Positions 23,229 to 34,977 of a stretch of 64,000 bases of DNA are shown in pieces. The position numbers and the translations under genes were made by a program. The notes beneath the pieces are model-generated. The model searched no databases, was not told the DNA's origin, and was given only the letters and a program-made list of their open reading frames with translations. Position 1 is the stretch's first letter, and each line of letters begins with the position of its first letter. Origin of the DNA: Thinopyrum elongatum (Eukaryota; Streptophyta; Magnoliopsida; Poales; Poaceae); assembly GCA_011799875.1 (NCBI GenBank), contig CM022297.1:522377362-522441361 (forward strand). The letters run 5' to 3'.

Positions 23229-23485
23229 ATAAGCATCGCAGCCCCAAACTTTAAGAAACGACGCTTAGGTTTCTTGCCAAACCACAGTTTCATACGGTGT
23301 CGTATCAACGGATTTAGATGGTGCCCTATTAAACGTGAATGCAGCTGTCTCTAATGCATAACCCCAAAACGATAGTGGTAAATCGGTAAGAGACATCATA
23401 GATCGCACCATATCTAATAAAGTACGGTTACGATGTTCGGACACACCATTACGCTGTGGTGTTCCAGGTGGCGTGAGTTGCGAAA

Positions 23486-24004
23486 CTATTCCACATTTTT
23501 TAAATGAAGACCAAACTCGTAACTCAAATATTTTCCTCCGCGATTAGATCGTAGAAACTTTATTTTCTTGTTACGATGATTTTCTACTTCACTCTGAAAT
23601 TCTTTGGACTTTTCAAACGTTTCAGACTTGTGTTTCATTAAGTAGATATACCCATATCTGCTCAAATCATCTATGAAGGTCAGAAAATAACGATACCCGC
23701 CGCGAGCCTCAATACTCGTCGGACCGCATACATCGGTATGTATTATTTCCAATAAGCCCGTAGCTCGCTCCATTGTTCCGGCGAACGGAGTTTTAGTCAT
23801 CTTGCCCATGAGGCATGGTTCGCAAGCATCAAATGATTCATAATCAAGTGATTCCAAAAGTCCATCAGTATGGAGTTTCTTCATGCGCTTTACACCAATA
23901 TGACCTAAACGGCAGTGCCACAAATAAGTTGCACTATCATTACTAACTTTGCATCTTTTGGCTTCAATATTATGAATATGTGTATCACTACGATCGAGAT
24001 TCAA
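23486..24004 (-). pseudogene. BARE/WIS integrase N-terminal half
   Basis: 172 codons open, with the zinc-binding start (LWHCRLGHIGVKRMKKLH then CEPCLMGKM) and the catalytic core start (IIHTDVCGP). The second catalytic segment reads LRSNRGGKYLS, where relatives have SDRGGEY, so the second catalytic Asp has become Asn. Confidence 0.8.
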
Positions 24005-24095
24005 TAAACCATTTACATTGGGTGTATGACCATAGAAGGTTTTTATTCATGTAAACAGAACAACAATTATTCTCTGACTTAAATGAATAACCGTA

Positions 24096-24215
24096 TTGCA
24101 ATAAACATGATCCAATCATATTCATGCTCAACGCAAACACCAAATAACATTTATTTTGCAATAAACATGATCCAATCATATTCATGCTCAACGCAAACAC
24201 CAAATAACATTTATT
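24096..24215. repeat. 60 bp exact tandem duplication
   Basis: Two head-to-tail 60 bp copies (24096-24155 and 24156-24215) inside the protease-integrase region. In the minus-strand reading they give a repeated peptide containing MIGSCLLQ. Confidence 0.9.
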
Positions 24216-24226
24216 TAGGTTCAACA

Positions 24227-25278
24227 CTAATCCCGAAAATAGAGGGAGTGTGCGATGGTGATCTTATCAACCTTGGAATCTCTTCCAACACACATCGTCA
24301 CCTCATCCTCAACTAGTCTCTGTTCATTTTGCAATACCTGTTTCGAGTTACTAATCATAGCAACTGAACCGGTATCAAATACCCAGGGCCTACTATGAAC
24401 ACTAGTAAAATACACATCAATAACATGTATATCAAATATACCTTTGTTCACTTTGCCATCCTTCTTATCCGCCAAATATTTGGGGCAGTTCCGCTTCCAG
24501 TGACCAGTCCCTTTGCAGTAGAAGCACTCAGTTTCAGGCTTAGGTCCAGACTTGGGCTTCTTCCCGGGAGTAGCAACTTGCTTGCTATTCTTCTTGAAGT
24601 TCCCCTTCTTCCCTTTGCCCTTTTTCTTGAAACTAGTGGTCTTGTTAACCATCAACACTTGATGCTCTTTCTTGATTTCTACCTTCGTTGATTTTAGCAT
24701 CACGAAGAGCTCGAGAATCGTTTTTGTCATCCCTTGCATATTATAGTTCATCACAAAGTTCCAGTAACTTGGTGATAGTGACTAGAGAATTCTGTCAATT
24801 ACTATCTTATCTGGAAGATTAACTCCCACTTGATTCAAGCAACTGTAGTACTCAGACATTCTGAGCACATGCTCACTGGTTGAGCTATTCTCCTCCATCT
24901 TGTAGGCAAAGTATTTGTCAGAGGTCTCATACCTCTCGACACGGGCATGAGTCTGAAATACCGATTTCAGCTCTTGGAACATCTCATATGCTCCATGGCG
25001 TTCAAAACATTTCTGAAGTCCCGATTCTAAGCCGTAAATCATGGCGCACTAAACTATCAAGTAGTCATCATATCGAGCTTGCTAAACATTCATAACATTT
25101 GCATCTGCTCCTGCAATAGGTCTGTCACCTAGCGGTGCATCAAGGACATAATTCTTCTGTGCAGCAATGAGGATAATCCTCAGATCACGGAACTAGTCCG
25201 CATCATTGCTACTATCATCTTTCAACTTAGTTTTCTCTAGGAACATATCAAAATTCAAAGGAACAGTAGCACGGGCCA
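24227..25278 (-). pseudogene. BARE/WIS gag and protease
   Basis: The gag start lies near 25278. The sequence is open in pieces: 25042-24782 gives capsid sequence (MIYGLESGLQKCFERHGAYE), and 24754-24227 gives a basic segment, the zinc knuckle CFYCKGTGHWKRNC and the protease site VFDTGSVAM. The protease keeps its catalytic Asp. A stop between the pieces interrupts capsid. Confidence 0.85.
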
Positions 25279-26513
25279 TTGATCTACAACAACATAGACA
25301 TGCAAAATACTATCAGGTACTAAGTTCATGATAAATTTAAGTTCAATTAATCATATTACTCAAGAACTCCCACTTAGATAGACATCTCTCTAATCATCTA
25401 AGTGATCACGTGATACAAATCAACTAAACCATAACCGATCATCACGTGAAATGGAGTAGTTTTCAATGGTGAACATCACTATGTTGATCATATCTACTAT
25501 ATGATTCACGCTCGACCTTTCGGTCTCAGTGTTCCGAGGCCATATCTGCATATGCTAGGCTCGTCAAGTTTAACCCGAGTATTCTGCGTGTGCAAAACTG
25601 GCTTGCACCCGTTGTAGATGAACGTTGAGCTTATCACACCCGATCATCACGTGGTGTCTCGGCACGACAAACTTTGGCAACGATGCATACTCAGGGAGAA
25701 CACTTTTACCTTGAAATTTAGTGAGAGATTATCTTATAATGCTACCGTCAAACAAAGCAAAATAAGATGCATAAAGGATAAACATCACATGCAATCAATA
25801 TAAGTGATATGATATGGCCATCATCATCTTGTGCTTGTGATCTCCATCTCCGAAGCACCGTCATGATCACCATCGTTACTGGTGCGACACCTTGATCTCC
25901 ATCATAGCATCGTTGTCATCTCGCCAACTATTGCTTCTACGACTATCGCTACTGCTTAGTGATAAAGTAAAGCAATTACAGGGCAATTGCATTGCATACA
26001 ATAAAGCGACAACCATATGGCTCCTGCCAGTTGCCGATAACTCAGTTACAAAACATGATCATCTCATACAATAAAATATAGCATCATGTCTTGACCATAT
26101 CACATCACAACATGCCCTGCAAAAACAAGTTGGACGTCCTCTACTTTGTTGTTGCAAGTTTTACGTGGCTGCTACGGGCTGAGCAATAACCGTTCTTACC
26201 TACGCATCAAAACCACAACGATAGTTCGTCAAGTTAGTGTTGTTTTAACCTTCACAAGGACCGGGCGTAGCCACACTCGGTTCAACTAAAGTTGGAGAAA
26301 CTGGCACCCGCTAGTCACCTGTCTGCAAAGCACGGCGGTAAAACCAGTCTCGCGTAAGCGTACGCGTTATGTCGGTCCGGGCCGCTTCATCCAACAATAC
26401 CGCCGAACCAAAGTGTGACATGCTGGTAAGCAGTATGACTTGTATCGCCCACAACTCACTTGTGTTCACTCGTGCATATAACATCTACGCATAAAACCAG
26501 ACTCGGATGCCAC
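25279..26513 (-). other. BARE/WIS leader and primer-binding site
   Basis: About 1.2 kb non-coding leader between the 5' LTR and gag. The site directly inside the LTR reads GTGGCATCCGAGTC on the minus strand, a decayed form of TGGTATCAGAGCC (initiator tRNA-Met). Confidence 0.8.
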
Positions 26514-28238
26514 TGTTGAGGAACGTAGTAATTTCAAAAAAATTCCTACGCACACACAGGATCATGGTGATGCATAGCAACGAGAGGGGAGAGTGTGTCC
26601 ACGTACCCTCGTAGACCGAAAGCGGAAGCGTTAGCACAACGCGGTTGATGTAGTCGTACGTCTTCACGATCCGACCGATCCAAGTACCGAACGCACGGCA
26701 CCTCCGAGTTCAGCACATGTTCAACTCGATGACGTCCCGCGAGCTCCGATCCAGCAAAGCTTCACAGGAGAGTTTCGTCAGCACGACGGCGTGGTGACGG
26801 TGATGATGATGCTACCGACGCAGGGCTTCGCCTAAGCACCGCTGCGATATGATCGAGGTGGATTATGATGGGGGGGCACCGCACACGGCTAAGAGATCAA
26901 TGATCAATTGTTGTGTCTATGGGGTGCCCCCTGGCCACGTATATAAAGGATGGAGGGAGGAGGAGGCCGGCCCTCACAGGGCGCGCCCAAGGTGTGGAGT
27001 CCTACTAGGACTCCCTAGTCCTAGTAGGATTCCACCTCCCACATGGAATAGGAAAAGGGGAAGGGAGAAGGAGAAGGAAGGAAGGGGGCGCCCCCTTTCC
27101 CTAGTCCAATTCGGACCAGTCCATGGGGAAGGGGCGCAGCCACCCTTGAGGCCTTTATCTCCTTTTCCGTATGGCCCATTAAGGCCCAATACGAATTCCC
27201 GTAACTCTCCGGTACTCCGAAAAATACCCGAATCACTCGGAACCTTTCCGATGTCCGAATATAGCCTTCCAATATATCGATCTTTACCTCTCGACCATTT
27301 CGAGACTCCTCGTCATGTCTCTGATCTCATCCGGGACTCCGAACAAACTTCGGTCATCAAATCACATAAACTCATAATACCGATCGTCACCAAACTTTAA
27401 GCGTGCGGACCCTACGGGTTCGAGAACTATGTAGACATGACCGAGACACGTCTCCAGTCAATAACCAATAGCGGAACCTGGATGCTCATATTGGCTCCCA
27501 CATATTCTACGAAGATCTTTATCGGTCAAACCGCATAACAACATATGTTGTTCCCTTTGTCACCGGTATGTTACTTGCCCGAGATTCGATCGTCGGTATC
27601 TCAATACCTAGTTCAATCTCGTTACCGGCAAGTCTCTTTACTCGTTCCGTAATACATCATCCCGCAACTAACTCATTAGTTACAATGCTTGCAAGGCTTA
27701 TAGTGATGTGCATTACCGAGTGGGCCCAGAGATACCTCTCCGACAATCGGAGCGACAAATCCTAATCTCAAAATACGCCAACTCAACAAGTACCTTCGGA
27801 GACACCTGTAGAGCACCTTTATAATCACCCAGTTACGTTGTGACGTTTGGTAGCACACAAAGTGTTCCTCCGGTAAACGGGAGTTGCATAATCTCATAGT
27901 CATAGGAACATGTATAAGTCATGAAGAAAGCAATAGCAACATACTAAACGATCAAGTGCTAAGCTAACGGAATGGGTCAAGTCAATCACATCGTTCTCCT
28001 AATGATGTGATCCCGTTAATCAAATGACAACTCATGTCTATGGTTAGGAAACATAACCATCTTTGATTAACGAGCTAGTCAAGTAGAGGCATACTAGTGA
28101 CACTCTATTTTGTCTATGTATTCACACATGTATCAAGTTTCCGGTTAATACAATTCTAGCATGAATAATAAACATTTATCATGACATAAGGAAATAAAAT
28201 AATAACTTTATTATTGCCTCTAGGGCATATTTCCTTCA
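26514..28238 (-). repeat. 5' LTR of the BARE/WIS-type element
   Basis: 1725 bp, TGTTGAGG to CCTTCA on the plus strand. It is next to the primer-binding site, so it is the 5' LTR in element orientation. A TATATACG promoter-like box is present on the minus strand near 26937. Confidence 0.95.
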
Positions 28239-28732
28239 GTGCCCATGTGTTATGTGATGTTTGAATACCCAATGCACAACTTTGACGCGGCACATGCTTC
28301 GCAAACCAGAAACGCACTACACCACGATGCGTAGCCCCCTCACTTCAAGCCGGTGGGAGGGTGTGTACGCATGTGCTCGAACTTTGATATGGAATCTCAC
28401 CATGATCCACACCACACACATGCCAAGATGAATCCACCTTTTGGTCAAATGCCTCTTGTTGTCGGTGGAAACTGAAAACCTTTGCAGGCTAACAAATGGG
28501 CACGTCACTGATAACCGCATGAGGGAGAGTGTCCGAGAGGACCACCAATGCATGCATGTGGCCCGAACATGTATGTATGAAAGGGTTGTGTAATGCTTTA
28601 AATAAACAATTCACGACTTTGATGTGGCATATATGACTCACAAAATGATCAATAATCCCACACGGAGGTTCACGACTCGTAGTGTACTGCCGGACCCCTC
28701 CCCCCCCCACCCCCCACACACACATCCCGCAC
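28239..28732. repeat. 350 bp array, final part
   Basis: Starts with the GTGCC TSD and completes the unit begun at 19610 (GTGATGTTTGAATACCCAAT then CACAACTTTGACGCGGCAC). A further unit centres near 28620 (GATGTGGCATATATG). It ends in a C-rich run and is cut by the gypsy insertion at 28733. The array does not obviously continue after 52627. Confidence 0.8.
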
Positions 28733-29414
28733 TGATACGTCCATTTTGCATCAAGTTTACCTACTGTTATTCACATTATTTTTATGAATAATAATGCTTT
28801 TTGGAGTATTTCTAATGCCTTTTCTCTCATATTGTCCAAGGTACACACAAAGAGGGAGAATTCCAGCAGCTGGAAATCTGGACCTGAAAAAGCTACGTCA
28901 GGCCACCTATTCTGCACAACTCCAAATGAGCTGAAACTTCACGAGGAATTTTTATGGAATATATGAAAAATATTGGAGCAAATAACTACCGGAGGGGGGC
29001 CACCTGGTGAGCACAAGACACCAGGGCATGCCAGGCCCCCCAGGCGCGCCCTGGTGGGTTGTGCTCAGCTCAGCCCAGCCCACCTTCGGTGCCCATCTTC
29101 TGGTATATAAGTCATTTTGACCTAGAAAAATTAAGGGGAGGACTTTCGGGATGAAGCGTCGCCGTCTCGAGGCGGAACTTGGGCAGGAGCACTTTTGCCC
29201 TCTGGCGGAGCAATTCTGCTGGGGGAACTTCCCTCCTGGAGGGGGAAATCATCGTCATCATCATCACCAACAACTCTCCCAGCTTGGGGAGGGCAATCTC
29301 CATCAACATCTTCAACAGCACCATCTCCTCTCAAACCCTAGTTCATCTCTTGTGTTCAATCTTTGTACCGGAATGAAAGATTGGTACTTGTGGGTGACTA
29401 GTAGTGTTGATTGC
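28733..29414 (+). repeat. gypsy 5' LTR, first segment
   Basis: Begins TGATACGTCCATTTTGCATC. A TATATAAG box lies at 29104-29111. It breaks at TTGATTGC, where CACTA-2 starts, and the LTR resumes after 42719. Confidence 0.95.
29104..29111 (+). promoter_or_regulatory. TATA box of the gypsy 5' LTR
   Basis: TATATAAG, in the same place in the 3' LTR (51475-51482), about 45 bp after a long GC-rich hairpin. CACTA-2 now separates it from the gag region by more than 13 kb. Confidence 0.6.
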
Positions 29415-29610
29415 CACTAGTAGAAAAAGGCCCATTTGTCCCGGTTCCAGAGGCCCATTTATCCCGGTTCTGGAACCGGGACTAAAGCCCAACACCTTTA
29501 GTCCCGGTTCGCTTATGAACCGGGACAGATGTGGCTCCACGTGGACGCTGCGGCGAGCCCAGGCAGGAGGGCCTTTAGTCCCGGTTGGTAACACCAACCG
29601 GGACCAAAGA
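29415..29610. repeat. CACTA-2 left TIR and subterminal repeats
   Basis: The 13 bp terminal repeat CACTAGTAGAAAA is followed by at least six CCCGGTTC or GAACCGGG units arranged as small inverted pairs. These are the expected transposase-binding region. Confidence 0.9.
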
Positions 29611-29989
29611 TCATCCACGTGTCAGCAGCTCAGGAGCTGGGGGTTTTGTTTTTTTTTTGAAAGGGGGGGGGGGTTGGGGGTTTTGGGGGTTTTGTAGGGT
29701 TAATTTAGGGGTTTCATATATTCTGTTAGCTAGCTAATAGCTAGAGAGAAGTGTCCTCTCTTATCTCCGTGCTTGGTCGACGCTACGTACTATACATATA
29801 GAGAGGACTCGACACGCTAGCTAGTAAGCAAATGAAGGAAACCATTAAGTACACAAGATCGTCATGAACATATACAGAGAGAAGTGATCGACCTCCTCCT
29901 TCTCCGAGAGATTGGTCGAACAACAAGTTTTTGTGTATCTATCCGACGCTACTAGCTACATATATACAATATAAGATCTCTTACAATCC
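29611..29989. other. CACTA-2 spacer, low complexity
   Basis: A T-rich then G-rich low-complexity stretch (29644-29700), then AT-rich sequence. It is downstream of the TNP1-like gene and probably holds its 3' end. No further feature is seen. Confidence 0.5.
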
Positions 29990-32900
29990 CTAACATCTGA
30001 TGTCAAGTTCCACATGGTATTCTCCGGCTGGATTGATGACGTGGTCAAGAAAGAATCCCGCCAATTCCTCTTGAATTGCTTTTATGCAATCTTGTGGTAG
30101 GAGTTCATCCCGCATCTGCCAAATCTAATTTGAAGAAGGGGGTCAATACATATATATGAATGAAACTCAACACAAATGATGGTAATAAAAAAATTGTGAA
30201 TATTATTGCTTACGCACTTCGTATTGTTTTTCAGAGTAGCCCCGCTTAGAGGTCGTCGCATTGTAGATGTACTCGCAAATGTAGTATCCACAAAAATTAT
30301 TCCCGCCTTCCTGCCACAACCACTTTACGAGAAATAGAGGTCAATCAAACTGATAATCAAGCATTATAAATGGTATTGATGAAACTAGCTAGAATCAATG
30401 GGAGATGCGCGGAACTAGCTAGTAGTACTTACTTTCGGGTGTGTAAATCACAGCTCCCCCGGCAGTCCCGGAGCTTCTGCGGTGAACACTTTCCAAACCC
30501 TGCGAGACAAAGAAAATAATTACTTGATATCAGGAAATGAACAAAGTTGCCGATATGGTGCGATAATGATCGATTAAACTTACTTCTGGAGCATTTCAGT
30601 CATGGCCGCATACTCCTTGGGATCTTTTCGTCTTGAGTCTAGGACGGTTACTAGTCCCTGCTCAAGCTTAATCTCTAGGAGAATAAAGTGGAAGCTGCGC
30701 ACGCATGCATAACTCATCAATTACATTACTATAACCTCGAGTAATAAGGGAAACCGAATATGCAGAAGACAGTAACACTCACTTGAAGTTGTAAGGAAAG
30801 AGTATTTTATCTTTGTTTTGATTTTTAAGCAACGATTGTAGCAAGTTGGCCTCGGTTTCTTTCGCATTATATTTAATCGTCCATTCATCTATGAGATTTG
30901 TGTTAATGAACCCAATATCATAGATTTGTGCATTTCTGCATTCGACGATCTTCAATCTGCATAATATAGTGAGGTTAATTATATATACATGCAATGAAAG
31001 AGCTGAGCTATATATAGAGACTTAATTACAGAAGTATAGTACTTACAGACAGTAGCAAGTGATGATTATTTTATCGAGGTCCTTTTGATTGAAAAACTGG
31101 AAGAACTCCTCAAATGGAACAGACAACAGATGAATTCCAACGAGGTCGTGCTCCTCTTTAACTCTCAGCGTCAAAATATCCTTCCCAGACTTGCAGGTGT
31201 CCATGTACCATTCATGGAATCTTCGCATCATCGTTTTTAGAGGAGGATGACCACGTTTGACGAGAGGCTTCCCGTACTGGTATCTGAATTCGTCCACCTC
31301 CATTGTTTCAAACTATATATCATCGCTCAGGTAATCAGTAGGATTGGTACCGGGCACCATCCCCGGCAGATTTGCGACGATGTCACTAGACACCTTGAGC
31401 GGGGGGCACGATTGGTTTGCCTGTTCGTCGAGCTGGGGAATTTTGTTCCCACTTCTTCGTTCTTGTAACCTTTTGTCACTTGAAGTAGTTCCCGACCGGC
31501 GCGCTCCTTCCACTACCTTTTTAAGAGTGCGGACATGGTTGTCATCCAGCGGAGGCGGTGGTGGTCGCTTCAGGTTCTTCAAAGTGCGCTTCAATTTCAC
31601 CGGATCTATCTTCTCCTTCGGAGGTGGATTTTTCTTTGCAAAAAAGTCCTTCACTTGGGCTTGATAGATCTCCGCGTTTTCCTCCTCGGTCATCTCGTAT
31701 GGTAACTTCTCTAGAGGCTTGAGAGATGGACCGAATATGTATTGCCTCCCGCCTCTGGCTGTACTGCTAGACGCCGGAGCAGCCGGAGCGGCTGCGGCTG
31801 TCTTCCTTTGTTGCTTACGAGGCGGAGAAGGAGGCGGAGTGCTACGACACGCTGGAGCAGCCGGAGTGGCGGCGGCTGTCTTCCGCTGTTGCTGACGAGG
31901 TGGAGAAGGAGGCGGGCTGCTCGGACGCGCCGGCGCAGGCGGAGAAGGAGGTGGAGTGCCGCCACGCGCCGGAGCAGCCGGAGAAGGAGGCGGACTGCCC
32001 TGATCACTCGCCGGAGGAGGAGGCGGAGGAGGAGGCGGAGTGCCCTGACTCGTCGGAGGAGGAGGAGGCGTCCAGTTCGGAAGGTTGATGAGCTCCTTCC
32101 GCCATAGACATGGAGTCTTCAGAGCAAGACCCATCTGAGTCTCCCCTTCACCGGTAGGGTGGTCAAGCTCGAGCTCCTCAAATCCCTCCGTTATTTCATC
32201 GACCATCACAATAGTATAGCCTTGTGGAATCGGAAGGCAGTGAAAAGTTGCGCCGGGTTGAGGAGGTGCAACAGAGCCGACAGCCGCCTTGACTTTGAGG
32301 TGCTGCCATTGCGTCATAAGGTGGCAATCTTGAGCCTCTGTGATAGCATCCACGGGGTAGCTGGGAGCCGTGAAGTCAAGCTGCTGAAGGAGCTCGGTGG
32401 AAGCCACGCTGCTTCTCCGCTGAGATGGTGGGGTAGCTTCTGGGGTAGCTCTGGCAGGTCGCTGGCTCTGAACTAGTAGTGCTTGTTCCTCTAGCACTCG
32501 TACCCTTGCATTCAGCTTCTGCAGTTCGGTCTGCTCCACTTTCCTCCTCCTCTCCCGGGTTTTGTAACCGCCTGCGCTGGGAAACCCAACCTTCCACGCA
32601 ACGGAGCCTGCCGTGCCTCGTGTTCATCCTGGGTGCTCAGGATTCCCGAGGGCCTGTGTGAGCTCGTCGTTCTCTCTGTCGGGAACGAACGTCCTTTCCT
32701 GCAATGCGGCGATATACTTCTGAAGCTTCTTGACGGGTATTTCAAGTTGTTCCTTCGTCCAACAGCACTTCCCTGTTTCAGGGTCCAAGGTTCCCCCAAC
32801 CCCGAAGAACCAAGTCCTTGAACGGTCTGGCCATTTCAATGTCTCTGGTTCGACCCCTTTATCAAGCAGGTCCTTCTCAGCCTTGTCCCACAACGGCCGG

Positions 32901-33826
32901 GCTTTGATGTAGCCACCTGACCCCGTGCGATGGTGATGCTCCTTCTTTGCAGCATTTAAATTGTTTGTCGCTGACATCTTCTTACTCTTCTCCGATGTCT
33001 TATGGGCCACAAATGCGGGCCAGTGATCTCTTATCTTCTCAAATCGGCCGGTGAATTCTGGAGTCTTCCCTTTGTCGACAAACATTGATTTCAACTCATT
33101 CTTCCACCTCCTGAATAGATCTGCCATCTTCTTAAGAGCATGAGCCTTGACCAATGGCTCTATAACTGGCTTATCCGGATCCTCCTCTGGCGGTAGGGTG
33201 AAATTTGCCTTCAGTGCGGTCCAAAGATCATCTTTCTGTCTATCGTTGACAAAAGACACTTGAGGGTCTTCGCTCTTAGGCTTATTCCATTGGTGGATGC
33301 TGATCGGGATCATGTCCCTAACAAGAACCCCGCACTGAGCAGAAAATGCTTCCTTGGTCCGGCTGGGTTCAATCGGTTGGCCATCGCCCTTGATTGCTGT
33401 GATCGTGAACCTTTCATCCTGGCGTAACCTTTTCTTCGGGCCTCGTCTCGTTACCGAAGTTTGGCTCGATCCGGAGGGCTAGAAAAGAAGAAAGAAGAGA
33501 GTTAATATGTGTACATACCAAAACAATTAATGCATCAATTAGCTAGTCAGCACGGGCTTAATTAATATATATACCTCGCCGGACTTTGCAACATCTCCTT
33601 CCTCCGTTCGCTCACCGGAGCAGTCATCACGGTCTCCTTCTTCCACCGGCATTCCGTCACCGGAGCCATCATAATCATGTCCTTCCACCTCCATTGTTCG
33701 ATCACTGGAGCCTGCTTCACCCTCTCCTTCCAGACCATCGGTGTCGTTGAGAAACGACAAGACATCACCTCCGCCGAGGATTATGTCCCCCAACAACTGT
33801 TCTGCTTCGATGTCTCGGTGCTCCAT
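29990..33826 (-). pseudogene. TNP1-like protein with C-terminal Ulp1-type protease domain
   Basis: Exons by eye on the minus strand: 33826-33575, 33478-31047, 30956-30783, 30694-30584, 30499-30433, 30310-30214 and 30124-29990, all with GT-AG borders and kept frame. The start is acidic. A conserved TNP1 block follows (RRGPKKRLRQDERF, CGVLVRDMIPISIHQWNKPK, DDLWTALKANFTLPPEEDP), then a proline-rich linker. The last exons resemble Ulp1/C48 cysteine proteases: FHFILLEI (His), VTVLDSRRKD (Asp) and NNFCGYYICEYI (Cys). It is broken by in-frame stops at 32626-32624 (TGA), 31315-31313 (TAG) and 30450-30448 (TGA). The family is expected to bind subterminal repeats; the role of the protease domain is not established. 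Confidence 0.8.
31900..32085 (-). repeat. proline-rich coding repeat in the TNP1-like gene
   Basis: Low-complexity codons give PPPPP, PPSPPAPA and similar peptides, continuing as alanine/proline repeats to about 31770. It is a probable disordered linker between the DNA-binding and protease-like parts. Confidence 0.7.
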
Positions 33827-33904
33827 AGTTTCTGCAAATATTACAACATGGCAATTAATATACAAACATGACAGATGGATATATTAGTGCAAACGTAGAC
33901 CTAG

Positions 33905-34320
33905 CTAGCTCAACGCTTCTACGGTTTGGGGTGGCCTCGACAACGCTTCTAGGGTTTGGGGTGGCCTAGGCAACGCTTCTAGGGTTTGGGGTGGCCTCGA
34001 CAACGCTTCTAGGGTTTGGGTCGGACCGCCTCTCTCATGAATGTCCGACGTCCGGACCGACAAGGGATTTAACAAAATGACGCCATTCTGGATGTGCAGA
34101 AAATGGTCCATATTTTTCCTGATCTCATCTACCCTTCTATATGTCACGTTGTCTAGTGTCAAAGAATTCAAGAAAACCATGACTTCATCATTAGCCGGAA
34201 ATGACAGACGTATAATGGTATGAAGCTCTTCAAAGTTGTTTTGGAACGGAGTTCCCGATAGAATAATTCGCTTTTTGGTACAAAGTTCAGCAAGAGCCTT
34301 CTGAATATCGCTATTTGGAA
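33905..34320 (-). pseudogene. SNF2-family helicase fragment captured in CACTA-2
   Basis: Minus-strand frame from about 34318: IQKALAELCTKK, then RIILSGTPFQNN, then FEELHTIIRL. This is the SNF2 helicase segment around the SGTPxQNN motif, as in plant chromatin remodellers of the CLSY/DRD1/Rad54 kind. The frame continues as VTYRRVDEIRKNMDHF and runs into the 30 bp repeat. Only about 100 residues of helicase-like sequence are present, with no ATP-binding motif I or II. The same segment lies inverted at 34326-34510. Confidence 0.7.
33911..34018 (-). repeat. 30 bp tandem repeat, about four copies
   Basis: Units start at 33911, 33941, 33971 and 34001. On the minus strand they encode a 10-residue repeat similar to RPPQTLEALS, continuing the frame of the SNF2-like fragment. 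Confidence 0.9.
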
Positions 34321-34510
34321 GGCCGTTGCTGAAATTCGTACCAAAAGGTGAATTATTCTATCCGGAACTCTGTTCCAAAACAACTTTGAAGAGCTTCGTA
34401 GCATCATACGCCTGTTACTTCTGACTAATGATGAAACCATGGATTTCTTCAATACTTTGAAAGACAACGTGACATATAGAAGAATATATATATAGATGAG
34501 ATCAGAAAAA
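34112..34510. repeat. inverted duplication of the SNF2 fragment
   Basis: Left arm 34112-34294 and right arm 34326-34510 are reverse complements with scattered differences, around a spacer of about 31 bp. The right arm read on the plus strand gives ILSGTLFQNNFEELRSII after a stop. A transcript across both arms would fold into a hairpin of about 180 bp. Confidence 0.85.
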
Positions 34511-34563
34511 AATTTGGATCAACTTGTGCACATCCATAATGGGGGCATTCTTGATAAATCTAT

Positions 34564-34735
34564 ATATGTCAAAATTCAAACTTTGACATATGATCAAACT
34601 TTGACATATGATCAAATGTTGCATATGTCAAAATTCAAACTTTGACATATGATCAAACTTTGATATATGATCAAATGTTGCATATGTCAAAATTCAAACT
34701 TTGACATCTGATCAAACTTTGATATATGTCCACCG
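34564..34735. repeat. 59 bp tandem repeat, about three copies
   Basis: The phrase ATATGTCAAAATTCAAACTT restarts at 34564, 34623 and 34682. Internal AAACTTTGACATATGATC words are themselves repeated. The third copy is partial. Confidence 0.9.
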
Positions 34736-34977
34736 CGATATAAAATAATACATAGACTTGTTCGGGCGAGAGGGGGTTGATCGACGTCCCCCCTCATGTC
34801 GAAGTTACCGGAGTTATCTTCTAGTGGTTTGGGTGGCCTTGAGAGTTTGTCGGGTAGGGGCGGGAGGGGGTAGGAGATCGACAACACTTTTTTCTAGGGT
34901 TCGGGTGGCCTCGAGAGTTGGTCGCCCGGTATATCGAGAGGGGGGTGAACATTTTACCTTAGTAACTTAGAAAAAAA

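Larger units (their letters stand above)
19623..28238 (-). mobile_element. full-length BARE1/WIS/Angela-type copia element
   Basis: 8616 bp flanked by a perfect GTGCC duplication (19618-19622 and 28239-28243). Two LTRs of 1725-1726 bp face the same way. In minus-strand order: 5' LTR 28238-26514, primer-binding site, about 1.2 kb leader, gag (start near 25278), protease, integrase, RT, RNase H, polypurine tract and 3' LTR 21348-19623. The coding frame is broken by many stops and frameshifts, so the copy is structurally complete but coding-defective. In the first 360 bp of the LTRs I counted about ten substitutions and one length change. Confidence 0.95.

Noticed and set aside
26849..27400. 183-codon plus-strand ORF in the BARE/WIS LTR
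   Set aside because: LTR sequence, repeated almost exactly in the other LTR (20019-20510), with no protein family match and non-coding in this element class.
31742..32107. Arg-rich plus-strand ORF
   Set aside because: Reverse reading of the proline-rich codons in the TNP1-like gene.
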